A DNA stretch of 64,000 nt, from contig CM061921.1 in the NCBI GenBank assembly GCA_031002005.1, positions 179,560,935 through 179,624,934 on the forward strand. Reading direction: 5' to 3'. Under the pieces are notes generated by a model that was not told the origin of the DNA, searched no databases, and was given only the letters and a program-made list of their open reading frames with translations. The number at the start of each line of letters is the position of its first letter. The stretch's first letter is position 1. The position numbers and the translations under genes were made by a program. Below are positions 20,435 through 31,629 of the stretch, piece by piece. This DNA comes from Vandiemenella viatica. Lineage: Eukaryota; Arthropoda; Insecta; Orthoptera; Morabidae.

Positions 20435-20639
20435 CATCAAAAACGAAACAATACCAAAACAGCGCTAGCAAAAACAATCACTGCAGATTAACAGAACAAG
20501 CCATGTCGACAATACAGGAGGCACTGAATGGACAATGAGTTGCGCTACAAGCGCCTAGTGGCAGAAACGTGTACTACACAAGCTCCGCCCACGGCAATGC
20601 TATTCTTGTTATGTTTGGATACCCCTCGTATATTCCAGC

Positions 20640-21605
20640 GACATGTAACCCGGAAGCTCCACCATTTTAAAACACGTGACCTAAAATATTAGCTGTTTTG
20701 TTTTGTCGTCATTTTGATTTCCTTCGGGATTAGAATTTTCCGTCAGTGATCGGTATTGCCAGGGATTGGGTCTCCCCGAAGGTGTCCTCCCATCAGACAG
20801 CCATGCTAAATGTAAACAACCTTTCCCAGATCCCGTCTTCCTCTAATGCTCTGTTTTATTCATTGTTAGGCCTTTCATGCCTATATTTATGTTTGTGGTG
20901 GAATGGTCTCTTTCTAAAAGGTGTTTAGAGAAATTGGAGTGATTTTAATACTTCAGTACTCTTAGATGTTCCATATATAGCGTCTGGAACTGCCTTTCTG
21001 TTGGGCTGATGCAAACTGCACCACTATTCTTACATATCAACTGATACTGGTATATGACAGAGTTATGGCATTGGTTTGTATATCAGTGACATCTGATTTG
21101 TTTGCGTATTTTAGTGCAATGTTTACCCCTTTTTTTTGTAAATGTTTGTTACCGTGAGCGTTCTTGTTTGTGTGTGTCATAATGTACCATTGCTTTGTAT
21201 GTTGTTAAATGTTTGAATGATTTGTGTTGTTTGTGTGGTTGATGTGTTTAAGTTTTGGTTCCTGGATTGGATGGGTGTAATTGTGTTGCTGCTTGTCTTT
21301 TCTTTTTCCACCTGCTTTATTATCTTTTCGTTTAAACAATCAACTACTTGTATTCTGTATCCAACCATATTTGTAATACAATAGGGTTCTGTTTGATAGT
21401 TTTTTTTAATGGAATTCCGTTTATTCTGTTCAACTTGTGTCTTATTGCAGCAGTGTTTGTAATTGTGTGAATGAGAACGAGTTTTTATATGGTCTGTTGT
21501 TGGGGGTTTTCTGTATTTCTGGAATATGATTTTCTTTTGGTTTCTCGCTATCATTAGGTCTAGAGAATTTAATTAACCTTTTTTTCTTGTTCTAATGTGT
21601 CAGTG
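20640..21605 (+). other. Possible 5'UTR of CR1-like copy 3
   Basis: A non-coding stretch between the mariner end and the ORF1 start of the third CR1-like LINE. Positions 21100-21560 are rich in T and G on the plus strand. No tandem monomers are visible here. Assignment as 5'UTR rests only on position. Confidence 0.3.
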
Positions 21606-22100
21606 ATGTGTGATGAAACAGAAGAGCCCATACCTGTAAGAGAATTAAACGAGGATATAAACACCTTACACAAAAATATCACTTTGTTATTAGAAATGGT
21701 GGCAAAATCCGTTTCTTCACCACTCTTTAAGGCTCAGAGGAATGAATTAAGTTTCAGTGAATTCAGGTAATCGCTGCGCTTTGCCGTGTGGCGTACAGCA
21801 ACATTATAGTTTATACCCATTCCCAGGCGTCACGTTGCAGGTAATAAGGTTGTTGTATCTCAGCAATCGCAGAAGGGGATTTTGGTATTTGGTAGCTATA
21901 ACGTTAGGCGGTTTATTGAGCACCGTAGAGAAATGGCCGACAGTTAGGGAAGAAATCCAGTGTCCATTCCATGTCATTTCTGGGTGGCTATATCCAAGAT
22001 AGGGTACAGGCCATCCCAGAGGCCAATGAGCGAACAGGTGTAGTCAATTACGGATAGTAGCGCATCCAGGCACCAATGATGTGAGGTTATCCTCTCCTCC
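21606..22100 (+). pseudogene. CR1-like ORF1, copy 3, first part
   Basis: From the ATG at 21606: MCDETEEPIPVRELNEDIN, then TLHKNITLLLEMVAKSVSS, an amphipathic coiled-coil-like start, stopping near 21770. Further on, GILVFGSYNVRRFIE (about 21874-21918) matches GSSNVRRF and GSFNVRRF of copies 1 and 2. Nucleotide similarity to copy 1 continues through CAGGCCATCCC to GTTATCCTCTCCTCCTT at about 22100, where a PIF/Harbinger element interrupts. Confidence 0.65.
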
Positions 22101-22217
22101 TTAGAGGCCCCTCGCACAGGGCGATGCGGCCTCGTTGGAGCCACTGTCACTCGGCCAGTACGCGATGCGAACTCGTCACGTGCGATCGGTTTGGAAGTTC
22201 GCGTGACGTTAGAGACG

Positions 22218-24536
22218 ATGGAGGTGTTTAACATTTTCTCTGTCGGCGAAGTAGAAAAATAGCCTGTTCTTTATAGTTAAAAGCTTGCCGGATATTCAAG
22301 AAAGGACTGCACTGAAAGATATGGAATGAGGTTGCAACGGCAGTAAAGCTAACATGTATATAATCAGATGCATTTTATTTTTAATACTTCATTTTTATGG
22401 TAATTTTATTTCAATGCATGTTTGACAAGCATTATAATCAAGAAATATTACGTGATAAAATAAACCGAATATGAGAAATAAATTGTATATAGTATTATTT
22501 TTAAAACCAGTATTTCCACTGCCAAGGTAGTGAAGTCTGTGGAGTGACAAACTACTTTGATAAATATTCTCTCAAAGAATTAACTGTTTATTATTCGTTT
22601 ATAACTGGGCGTAGAGCTGAGGGTGTGGAAAGAATGTTGTTTGCAGTAGCATTTAAGTCACAATTGTCACCATGTTGTGGTGTGAATTGGATTCCTTCTC
22701 TTTTACTGACGTAATTGTGTAGTTCACGCACCTTCCACAATGTCAATAACCTTGTACACATCGCGGCAAAGTGTCGGAGTATTCAGCACTTAAAATATTT
22801 CTGTCATCATTTCAAAAGTACATTCGATGCTTTTACTCCCTCGGCTTAATCTGTAGTTGCATATACTGTATATAGGCAAAATAAACTGGTGGCAGAAACA
22901 TTTAAGCAGACACAAAGTAATAGGACAAAGAAAATCTACATCTATACTAAATAATAAGTTTTTTCTCTAAACGAAATTTGTTACAAATTATACACTAACA
23001 TAATGCGCGAGAAGCACACCTTGAGCAACCGTCGTAACATTACAGACTAACACACACATCCGTCTCTCTGTCACCATTCGATAAGTTCTCAAAATTTCGT
23101 GACTAACCTTGTTAATCATACCGAAAAAAAGTCCTGTGCCCTCCCTACAGATTTTCTTGTCAAATTCCGTTAATATCGGTATAGGCATTTAGTCGTCAAA
23201 ATGTAAGAAAAAGACAGAGACTTACTTCCGCATTTATAGTATTATTACTGCAGATCACACACACACTGACAGCGAATCACCCCTGAGGGATGAATATAAC
23301 GTAAAAAAGTGTACACCTACAGCATTGCAAAAGACTACTTACGATTTGCCTCGTATTGCACCCCTAAATTTGTGATATCTACAGTTTATATTCAATCCGA
23401 ATAACCGACGGTCCAGGCGTGACTCTTACGATCAAAAACTATTTTTAAAAACTTTACCTTCTCGGAGATTTGAACTGGATACCACGATCCAAACATCAGT
23501 AAGGAAGCGCTTTAACCACTGGGCTACCTGGCCGCTGTATGGAAAGGTAGTACAGAGACCTACACATCCAACGCGTCTGTCTATCGCCGTTCAGTAATTT
23601 TTCAGTAAGTTATAAGACAATATGTATTATTTATACAGATAATTTTTCAACCAAATATAGACAGTATTTTTCTCCTTGTTTCAAAGAGTAAGAATCGAGT
23701 TCGGATGAAAAATGTGGTTTTATATGAAGAACAAGCAAAAAAACATTCATCTCTGTATATAAAGATTATCAAGAACCTGTTTTGAGTAAGGTCTCATTAG
23801 GTACTGTAATCAAGGAATGCCTATACCGAATGTTTTGATGCTATTAAACGAGGGGAGGCGGCAAGGCTCCTAGGGTTTTTGTTTTGTTCGTCGTCTGAGT
23901 CTGAACATTGACAAATAAAAACAAATAACTGAAAATCGACCACACCACATGTTGCAGTCAAACACTAGTTTGATAACTTGTTAAATGAAACAGGTGTATG
24001 TAATTAATAAGTTTATTCTTTTCTTTCTAGTGGCCATATGCAAGGTGGAGGAATTTGAGGAGCACTTTCGCTAAAAAAAAACTCAAACCTCCTCCAGGCG
24101 GAACAGGATCAAGAGAAAAAAAGCCTATTATCTGAATGACGCAACGAAGTTTGCTATTCCGTTCGTCAAGGGATCAATTTTAGCAAGTGGTAATTTACCT
24201 CAAATTCCTCCTGACCACGAGGTAACTGAAGAAAATGAGGACATACAGAGTGATGAAAGAAAAGACGGCATCAAACAGTGAGCTTTGAGTTTGTTCCTTA
24301 CATGTTACTTATGATAGACGCACAACGCAGTGCTATTAAAAGGAGGACTTCGCTCTTAATAGATGAAACACCTGGAGTTAATCCTGTTGACTTCCCTACA
24401 CGAAGAAAGGACTTACAATATGTAAATCATAGCCCATTATCTTTTCAGCAAATGAAATTTTCGAAGATTCAAGTTCACAACTTGAAAACGAGACCCCAGT
24501 GTCAGACGGCTCTCGGAATGAATTGAATAACAACAA
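22218..24536 (+). pseudogene. Harbinger accessory protein with MADF domain
   Basis: Exon 1 starts at 22218: MEVFNIFSVGEVEK, a stop, PVLYS, then DYSRKDCTE-like text and, after a frameshift, KIWNEVATAVKLT near 22320-22355. An intron of about 1.7 kb ends in TTCTTTTCTTTCTAG at 24030. Exon 2 reads WPYARWRNLRSTFAKKKLKP, then GGTGSREKKAYYLNDATKF and VKGSILASGNLPQIPP. W-x-x-L-R-x-x-F with conserved tryptophans is the MADF DNA-binding signature. A later stretch at 24278-24523 may hold a BESS-like motif. In PIF/Harbinger elements this protein recruits the transposase to the ends. Stops and two frameshifts make it inactive. A family-A SINE head lies in the intron. Confidence 0.65.
23462..23546 (-). mobile_element. 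SINE family A head (minus strand)
   Basis: On the minus strand CAGGTAGCCCAGTGGTTAA (A box) is followed 40 bases later by CCAGTTCAAATCTCC (B box), as in tRNA-derived SINE heads at 39261, 51204 and 53265. The B box departs from GGTTCGAATCC. A real tRNA is unlikely because the arms do not pair as an acceptor stem. Confidence 0.5.
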
Positions 24537-24639
24537 AAAGCGTTTAACACAATTATAAATATTTAATTTCTACTTATACTTTATTTTATTGTTTAATGTA
24601 AAATATTGAAATAATAAACATTTTAGAAATACTATGATG

Positions 24640-24934
24640 ATTCTTGTGTTAATTTAATTAATATTCTTTCTTCTGCCATTACACATTTCCTCATGTTTGT
24701 AATTCGCTGGTGGATCGCGGGAAAAATAATTTCCACAAGCTCGGTATATGAATCTTTTGAAATTGTTTAGAATGCATGAAATTTGGCATCTGATTCTTTT
24801 AGTTCAGTAGCTGCAACGAATACTCGGCAGTTGATGTTCCTCTCGTTGTAGGGATACACCCAATATTTCCACTTCTTCCTTATTTGCATTTTAGTGAAAT
24901 AATAGTACATCACTTCTTCACTCCAACTGGACAT
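24640..24934 (-). pseudogene. PIF/Harbinger transposase, N-terminal part
   Basis: The start at 24934 gives MSSWSEEVMYYYFTKMQ, then RKKWKYWVYPYNERNINC and FVAATELKESDAKFHAF, with a stop at 24767. The frame is still recognisable beyond it as TISKDSYTELVEIIFPAI and CVMAEERILIKLTQ. WVYPYN followed by FHAF and a motif ending in ER(I/L) is the typical opening of insect Harbinger transposases. The catalytic DDE domain, which should follow, is entirely missing. A longer upstream frame reaching 25039 exists but has no family support. Confidence 0.7.
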
Positions 24935-25093
24935 TTTAGGATCAGAATAACTTCCTAAAAATATGTGAGAAGAAACGTAGATACGCAACCTTCCCCGCGT
25001 ATTTCTACAAGCAGTTCGCTCGTGACGTACAGGACGCATGAAACAAGTGCTTTCGACGACGAATGGTAATCGCTCCGTGTGCGGAGGGCCTAA

Positions 25094-25285
25094 GGCCGCC
25101 AGATATAGGCAGAGCTAACAGCCTGCAGCCTCGTAGACAGAGTTGGTTGTGAACTTCAGGTTCAAAGCCTTAATGAAGTGCTGAATCGGAGACTACGACC
25201 TTTCTGTGACGTTCTCAAATATCTCCATCTTCGCTATGAGGTTGGGTTGAGTAGGGTTCCGTGAAATAGGTTAGGTGTGCACTAT
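25094..25285 (+). pseudogene. CR1-like ORF1, copy 3, second part
   Basis: GAGCTAACAGCCTGCAG, AGACAGAGTTGGTTGTG and GGAGACTACGACCTTTCTGTG match the copy 1 sequence at about 2920-3020 in order. The following GTAGGGTTCCGTGAAATAGGTTAGG matches 3063 onward. It ends at the target duplication TGTGCACTAT (25276-25285) of the I-group LINE. Confidence 0.7.
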
Positions 25286-25857
25286 TTTTTTTTTTTTTTT
25301 AATTTATTTGGCCTTTAGCCATGCTGGCCATTTAGCCATTACCAAGTGTACAAGCTTTTATTACATTGTTTGTCTATTACATCTGTAACATTTTGCACAT
25401 CGTAGCAGTAAATCTTAATATACATTGTCTCTGTAGGTTATCCGTATTTCATGGTACCTTACACACATTAAAAGCCAGAACTAATACATTTACGTAATAC
25501 GCTGGGTGCATAAGGTAGTAACTTTGTCTGGCACATACATACCTTAAAATGGACGATTTGATATTACATTACACACATTGAAATATTGAGTTTGGCAAAA
25601 AATCGATTTACAAGGTTCATATATACATGAAATGTTAGGATATGTTACATCTGATTATACAGTTAATTATTGTTCCTTTGTTTGGCATATAGGCCTACAT
25701 ACATTAAAATAGTCCATTTGATATTACATTATATACATTAAAATATTAAGTTTAGAAAAAAGTAATACAAATTAATAAAAAATAAAATTATTTACAAAGA
25801 CTCATATATATATGAAATGTAAGGATATGTTACACTTGATTATACAGTTGATTATTG

Positions 25858-28800
25858 TTACAGTTCTCGTTTGATTTGCCGTAAAAATGAGTACATGATG
25901 AAGAAGATTTTAAATCTGTTTGTATTTAGTAAGTCTTCAACACTTGCCGGGAGTTGCTGTCCTGCTTGCACCAAGTGCTTGATGAGGTTGTCAGAGGCTT
26001 GTTTGTTAAATGGGCAACCAAAGAATATATGATTAGCGTCTTCAACGTGTCCGCACTGGCAGTACGGTTCCTCTACCACACCGATTCTACATAAGTGCTT
26101 CTTGAGGCGGCAATGTCCGAATTTAAGCCGAAAAATTGTGATATATAGGCTTCTAGGACACCGGATGTTCTGAAACCATGGCCGTTTTGTAACTTCAGAA
26201 TGTATCCTTGCGTAGTGTTTACCTTTCGTAGCAGATGTATATCTCCATTCAACGTCCCAATCTTTGTATAATTTTTCCTTTATTGTCACAATCAGGTCCG
26301 AAGTAGGTATCTTACGGTGTATAGTTACCCGGTCTCAGTTGCTTGTTTTGCCAGCTGGTCGGCTATTTCATTGCCCCTGCACCCATCATGGCCTCTCACC
26401 CAGGAAAGTACTACTAATTTATTACTTTGTTCCAGGTCTATGATTGATTTAATAATTTCGTATATGATCGGGTTGTTGCTTGGTTTATGTGATGATTTTT
26501 TAATGACGTTAAGGCAGAGAGTGAATCAGATAGTATGATAATGTTACTATCTGGTAAGCTCCCGGCATATCTAAGTGCTTCTAATATTGCTATCAGTTCC
26601 GCTGTCATAATAGAGCATTCTTTAGGCAGTTGGGAAAGTGCCCTGTTCCATGCTATCAAGGTTGATGTATGCACAACCTGCATAACTGTTTGTTCTTAGA
26701 CCCATCTGTATATATGATTCCAGCCGGAAGCCATTTGTTCAATTTTTTCTAGGTATGTCTGTTTGTAGGGGCTTCTGTTGCGTTGTTTGACCAAAAACAG
26801 TAATTTCTTTACATGTATGCCATAATGGAGCCTCATAGCAGTATAGTTGTTCACTCTTGTTGGCCTTTATCGTATAGTGATTTGGTTTCCAGATACGCTG
26901 AAGCTAGCGGTGGCAGTCGTCTGTTTTTCCAATATCCTTTTGTTAGGCAGTCTATGGATAAGTTGTGTATGGAATTATATAATTTACTGGTCGTCAACTG
27001 ACTCTGTTTCAGTAAAAAATTTTGACTTAGGTAGGATCTACGTAGGTGCAGAGGAGGTTCCCCTGCTTCTGCGCATAGTGCATTTGTGGGCGTAGATTTC
27101 ATTGCCCCTAGGCAGGTGCGTAGTACCATGTATTGTAGTACATCAAGCTTCGCTAAAGGCCGTTGGGAGGCCGCACCATAACAAATACACCCATAGTCAA
27201 AATGTGGACGGACCAGGGCTCTATATAGAGTTAGTGCTATTTGTGGACTTGCTCCCACTTTAGTCCTGTTACTGCTCTTATAAGGTTGTTCCTTGAGCAG
27301 ACTTTTTTTTCTATTTGTTTGATGTGTTCACACCATTTGAGTTTATTATCTATTATAGGCCTAGATATTTCAAGCTATTCTTAACTGGGAGCTGGTATGG
27401 TCCAAGAGTCATGCGGATCATTGGAGGAATCCTGTGTCGTGTAAATATGCAGACTGAGCTTTTATCTATTGAGATCTCCTGTCCATTGTCTGACAGCCAT
27501 TGTACTAGTTTACACATCGCTTCGTTTAATATGGCTTGGCATCTTTCGATGCTTGTGCCTATTGTATACAGGCAGATGTCGTCCGCATATTGAAGTATTA
27601 TGACGGAAGGTGGCATTATTTTGTGTAGGTCAGTTGTGTATATATTAAAGAGTAACGGAGACAAAACTGATCCTTGAGGTACCCCTTGGCTACATTTTCT
27701 TGGACCTAGAGTATTGTTTTCCACTTGGCTACTAACCATCTATTTGTAATCATAGCTAGCAGCCTCGCTGTAAAGGGGCCCGGCACGCCATTCTCTTTTA
27801 ATTTTTTTCCCAAGGTCGATGGCAGAACTTTATCATAGGCAGATTGTTAGGTCAGTGAAAATGGCAACCATGTATTTATTGTCTGTAAGGCACGATTGAA
27901 TATCTGTAACAAGGTGTGCTAATATGTCATTCGTGCATTTCCCTCTCCGAAAGCCGTATTGAGTATGCGGCAGCAATTTATTATGTTCGAACCACCATTC
28001 GAGTCTATGCTTTACCATTCTTTCGAGAATTTTGAACACACAAGATAAGAGGGATATGGGTCTATATGCTGAGGCACATTCAGTTTCCTTTCCTGGCTTT
28101 TTTATAATAATTATTCTGGCCGTCTTCAAAGGTGGTATCTCGCTTTTCTCAGCCCAAATACGATTAATGAGGTCGAGCAGGTATGCTTTCCCGTTGGCAG
28201 GGAGTAGGCGGAGCATGGGGTAGTGTATGTTATCCGGCCCAGGTGCTGATGATTTGCCAAAGGAGAGTGCTCTGCTGAGCTCTTCACTCCTGAAAGGTTG
28301 ACATAGGATGTGCTCTGTATTTTCCTGTACGTTTAGGGGTTGAGGGTCCACATAAGGTGGTGTTATGTTTTCTAATATCTCAGTCAGAATATTCAGTGGT
28401 GGTGTCCGCTCTGGCACCCTCGCTTCCTTTATATTTTTCAGCCTTCGTATTTTCATCCACACTTCTTTGGTCGGCGTGTTGAGACTCAGTTTTGAGCAGT
28501 AGTCTTCCCAGTTTTTCTTCTTCTTCTTTCTCAGGAGTTTTTTTGTTTTCGCACATGCCCTTTTGCATTCAATATAATTGCTCATTGTGAGGTGTTGCCT
28601 GTAATTTTTGACAGCTTTCTTTCTTTCTTTTATTGCATCGTCACATTCCTGGTCCCACCATTCAACTGGTGTTGTGTTGATTACATAGTTTTGTTTATGT
28701 TTTGGAATGCTGGAGCCTGCGGCTTTTTCAATGCAATCTATGAAGGCTTTATAATCATTTTGTATGTCGTCTGTAGGTTTGTAATGAGAAAATGCAGCTT

Positions 28801-29730
28801 CTGCTTCCTGTTGGTATTTTTCCCAGTTCGCCCGCTTGATACTCCATTTGTAGTGCGAAAAGATAGTTTGCCCTATCAGCTTAGTGCAGGGGAGCTTCAG
28901 CAGAATCGGGAAATGGTCCGAGCCCAGAGTATCTTCTATGATTTCCCATGTTAGGTGTGGGCAATAGTCGCCGATGCTAATGATATGTCAACAGATGATT
29001 GTTGTTGTGATGGTCTATTGATTCGAGTAGCAGAGCCATCGTTTAGTACAACTAGTTCCTCCATTACTTCCACAATTAGTCGCCCGTTACGATCGTCATA
29101 TGTACTTCCCCATAAGGAATGATGGGCATTTAAGTCACCAAGGAGCAGAATTGGTTCTTCTAGATGTCTTTTTAGTATTTCCAACTCAGATCTTTTTAAT
29201 GCTGGTTTGTTTGGTGACCTGTATACAGATACCACCGTCATATATTCGTCTTTAAAGAGGATCCGTGCTGCACAAACTTCGAAAGACAGATTATTAGGCG
29301 TAATGTTTATGGGCTGGAATGGGATTGATTTCTGTATCAATAGGGCAGTGCCGCCATAACCGTCCGCTCTGTCTGCTCGCACGATATTATAGTTTTGAAA
29401 AAGTAAAGATTCTCCTGGTTTCAACCAAGTTTCTGAGATCGCACTTACTGAGATTTTATGGGCCAGCATATATTGCATCAGACTTAATTTATTGGCTTTG
29501 ATTGAGCGCGCATTCCATTGTAAGATTCCGAGTTCTTTGATTGCAATTTTTTCATTCGTTTGGGGATTATTATGTGGTATGTTATTTTGGTACATGGAAT
29601 CTAAGCCTCCAGTAACGGGTATCGAATGCGTTCTTGTGTTCTCAGTTGAACCCATTGGTGAGTGTTTGTTGTATAAGCTGTTTGATACTTGGAGCGAATT
29701 GCAGTGGATCGATCTGTTGGTTACCGACAT
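25858..29730 (-). pseudogene. I-group ORF2, copy A
   Basis: Order on the minus strand: endonuclease 29730-28951 (ILQWNARSIKANK, AISETWLKPGE, GDLNAHHSLWG, and a serine-rich DISLA end); reverse transcriptase 28585-27353 (SAPGPDNIHYPML, ASAYRPISLLSCVFKILER, QYGFRRGKCTND, VPQGSVLSPLLFNIY, LQYADDICLYT); thumb 27258-26851 (YRALVRPHFDYGC, KSTPTNALCAEAGEPPLHLR); RNase H 26750-26438 (TAELIAILEALRYAG, IILSDSLSAL); C-terminus 26289-25858 (GVVEEPYCQCGHVEDANH). At least four frame breaks, near 27830, 27340, 26840 and 26700, interrupt about 1250 codons. The palm YADD and RNase H acids remain. Confidence 0.85.
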
Positions 29731-29760
29731 ACTGGTTTAAGATATTCATTATGATTTCGA

Positions 29761-31442
29761 TCATTTTGATGTGAAGATATCAGCTGTGCTTGCGCTTTGT
29801 ACAGTGCTGTGAGGTTGGGGTGGGTATGGGTTGTACGCAATTGGTTGTATATTCCTGTTGTTAGGGATCCAATAATTTTTGTAAGATAGATCCCTAGAGT
29901 TGCTTCCTGCTCTGTAGTGCCTATTATGTCTTTCCGTTAAGGGGGATTCTGCCTGGTTAGTAGGCATTGGATTTATTTGCATGTTTGTTAACATGCCAGG
30001 TGGGCTGGTGGCCAACTGTGACGTCTGGGTAGGTAGTTCTTGGTGGAGTGTTGATGTTGTTGTTGCGATGTCCCTACAGGCACTGTGGCAATATTAAGTT
30101 ATCCTGTATGGGGGTTCTTTGCTCGTAACATTCCGAATTTACGACCGTGGTTTGGGTGGTTGCGGCCGGTCTTGCTAGTACACCGGCATACGTACCGGCG
30201 TTGATCTTTCTAAGGCTTGTTTATAGTCTAGGTTCTCGTACGCCATTAACTGTTTGATTCTTCTTTGTTTTTCATATTCAGACATCTTTTTTCATTAGAT
30301 GGGTGGCCACTATTACAATAGATACAAATGGGGTTGTTTTGGTTACAACAATCTTTGTCGTCGTGTGCACCAGCACAGAATACACATCTTTTTTTACTTC
30401 TGCATTGCTTGCTCAGGTGGCCATAGAGCAGGCAGTTAAAGCATTGCATAACAGGTTTTTATATATGGTTCGACTGGACAGCGGACGCCGTGTATGTAAA
30501 CATAGTTGGGCCGTCTTTGCGATTTGAAAGTTATCAGGCAAACTGGAAGGGGATTGTTGTAGGTTGACCGTTTGCTACCATTTTCTTAGCAAATCGTTTA
30601 ACGTTTATCACCCTGTATTCACATCGCGCTACCGCTTTAATTTCATCTTCCGATAATTCTGTCATTACGTTTCTAATGATGCCTTGTTGTGTGGTGCACG
30701 AGTATGGGATATACGCCTGCAAACCGTTCTGCTGCCAGACTGAGCTTTGAATCATAGAATTGGCTGCTATTACCGATTTCACCTCAATTTTGACCACGGT
30801 TACGGCCTGCTGTAGTATACTGTAATATTTGATTATTTGTATCACGGCAGAGGGAGTTAATGAGGCGACCTATAGCCATTGGATGCAGTCTACTGATGTT
30901 TTTATCGACACTTTTCTACAATCACATAATAGGGCCCCAGGTCATAGTTTTCATATATCACTGGCGTTGCGCTATTTACCTGTTGATCATGGCTGACTGT
31001 TGTGGTTGTAGTCTGGTATTGCTGTGTGTCACTAGCTGGTGACGTCTCCATACTGCTGTCTGTAGATTTCGGCTGTTCTGCTGTTCGTGGTACTTTGTAG
31101 TTGCAGTTGTTGCTGATGTCTTCGATTGTTGGTGTGCTGGGGCGTTTCTGGGCTGCAGGTGGGGTCGTTTCTTCCTCTCCTACAAGTCGTAGTTCCTGTT
31201 GTCTCGTTTGGTCAATGGTAAGATTAGCAGCAAAAGATGGTACATTGACGGTTTCGAATGACGATTGAATGATGTTTCTCGTTTCCCTTCCATCTTCAAC
31301 TTGTGTTGTGATGTAGGGATGGCACTTGACTGTCTAAGCTATCTTCTGTTGCAATGTTCACGTTACCTCCATTATATAAAAGTATGTGCGGCGTCGGCTG
31401 TACCTGTTCGTAGCCGCCTTCACCACACTGGCCACCATACAT
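29761..31442 (-). pseudogene. I-group ORF1 (gag-like, zinc knuckles), copy A
   Basis: An ATG at 31442 opens MYGGQCGEGGYEQV, the same opening as copy B (MYGGHYGEGG), but stops after about 48 codons. Later pieces: 30845-30534 (GLQAYIPYSCTTQQGIIRN, SEDEIKAVARCEY), 30449-30246 with three CCHC-type knuckles (CFNCLLYGHLSKQC, CVFCAGAHDDKDC, CIYCNSGHPSNEKRC), and 30015-29761 (NIQPIAYNPYPPQPHS). ORF1 proteins of this type coat the retrotransposon RNA. Three or more frame breaks separate the pieces. Confidence 0.75.
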
Positions 31443-31629
31443 GGCGGCCAATGTCACTTAACACTTATATTAGTTGTTTTCTTGATTATCAATTCACTTT
31501 TCTTGTCCACCACACGAAGTTGAAAACTGTTTATGTTGTTGGCACTTGCCGTCGAGTCAACCCCGCGATCGCGCACACTACTTCCTCGTATCGGAGGCGA
31601 TGTTACCCGTACGACGGTCTGCTCACGAC

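Larger units (their letters stand above)
18943..20628 (-). mobile_element. Mariner-like element (DD34D type), split by a MITE
   Basis: Imperfect terminal inverted repeats of about 30 bases: CGAGTGGGAACCAAAATAAC at the left, and on the minus strand CGAGGGGTATCCAAACATAA at the right. TA dinucleotides flank both ends. Between them, on the minus strand, lies a mariner transposase gene with frame breaks, interrupted at 19246-19615 by a hAT-type MITE. Without the insertion the element would be about 1.3 kb, the usual mariner size. Confidence 0.85.
22101..25093. mobile_element. PIF/Harbinger element with MADF gene and transposase start
   Basis: The left end after TTA reads GAGGCCCCTCGCACAGGGCG; the right end, in reverse complement after TTA, reads GGCCCTCCGCACACGGAGCG. 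These align as imperfect inverted repeats beside a TTA/TAA trinucleotide, the PIF/Harbinger target type. Inside, a plus-strand MADF-domain gene and a minus-strand transposase converge, the usual two-gene composition of this superfamily. Only about 100 codons of transposase remain, so the element is internally deleted. About 50 bases of the host LINE appear lost at the right junction. Confidence 0.7.
25286..31629 (-). mobile_element. I-group LINE, copy A (full length, degraded)
   Basis: TGTGCACTAT occurs at 25276-25285 and 31630-31639, a perfect 10-base target duplication around a 6344-bp minus-strand element. Its 3' end is an A-run preceded by GGCTAAAGGCCAAATAAATT, close to the end of copy C (GACCAAAGGCCAATAAATAA). 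ORF1 carries zinc knuckles; ORF2 has endonuclease, reverse transcriptase, RNase H and a C-terminal zinc motif. RNase H places it in the I group (I/Nimb-like) rather than Jockey. It lies inside CR1-like copy 3. Confidence 0.88.

Noticed and set aside
21177..21554. Minus-strand 125-codon frame upstream of CR1-like ORF1 copy 3
   Set aside because: Low-complexity Lys/Asn/Thr text complementary to T/G-rich DNA, with no motif.
23220..23290. Possible further exons within the Harbinger intron
   Set aside because: No frame with splice sites or MADF similarity was found; only a SINE head is supported there.
25286..31629. Assignment of the RNase H-bearing LINEs to the Jockey or R1 groups
   Set aside because: Jockey lacks RNase H, and no site-specific rDNA target is present as for R1. 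The thumb and C-terminal motifs fit the I/Nimb side best, though no tree could be run.
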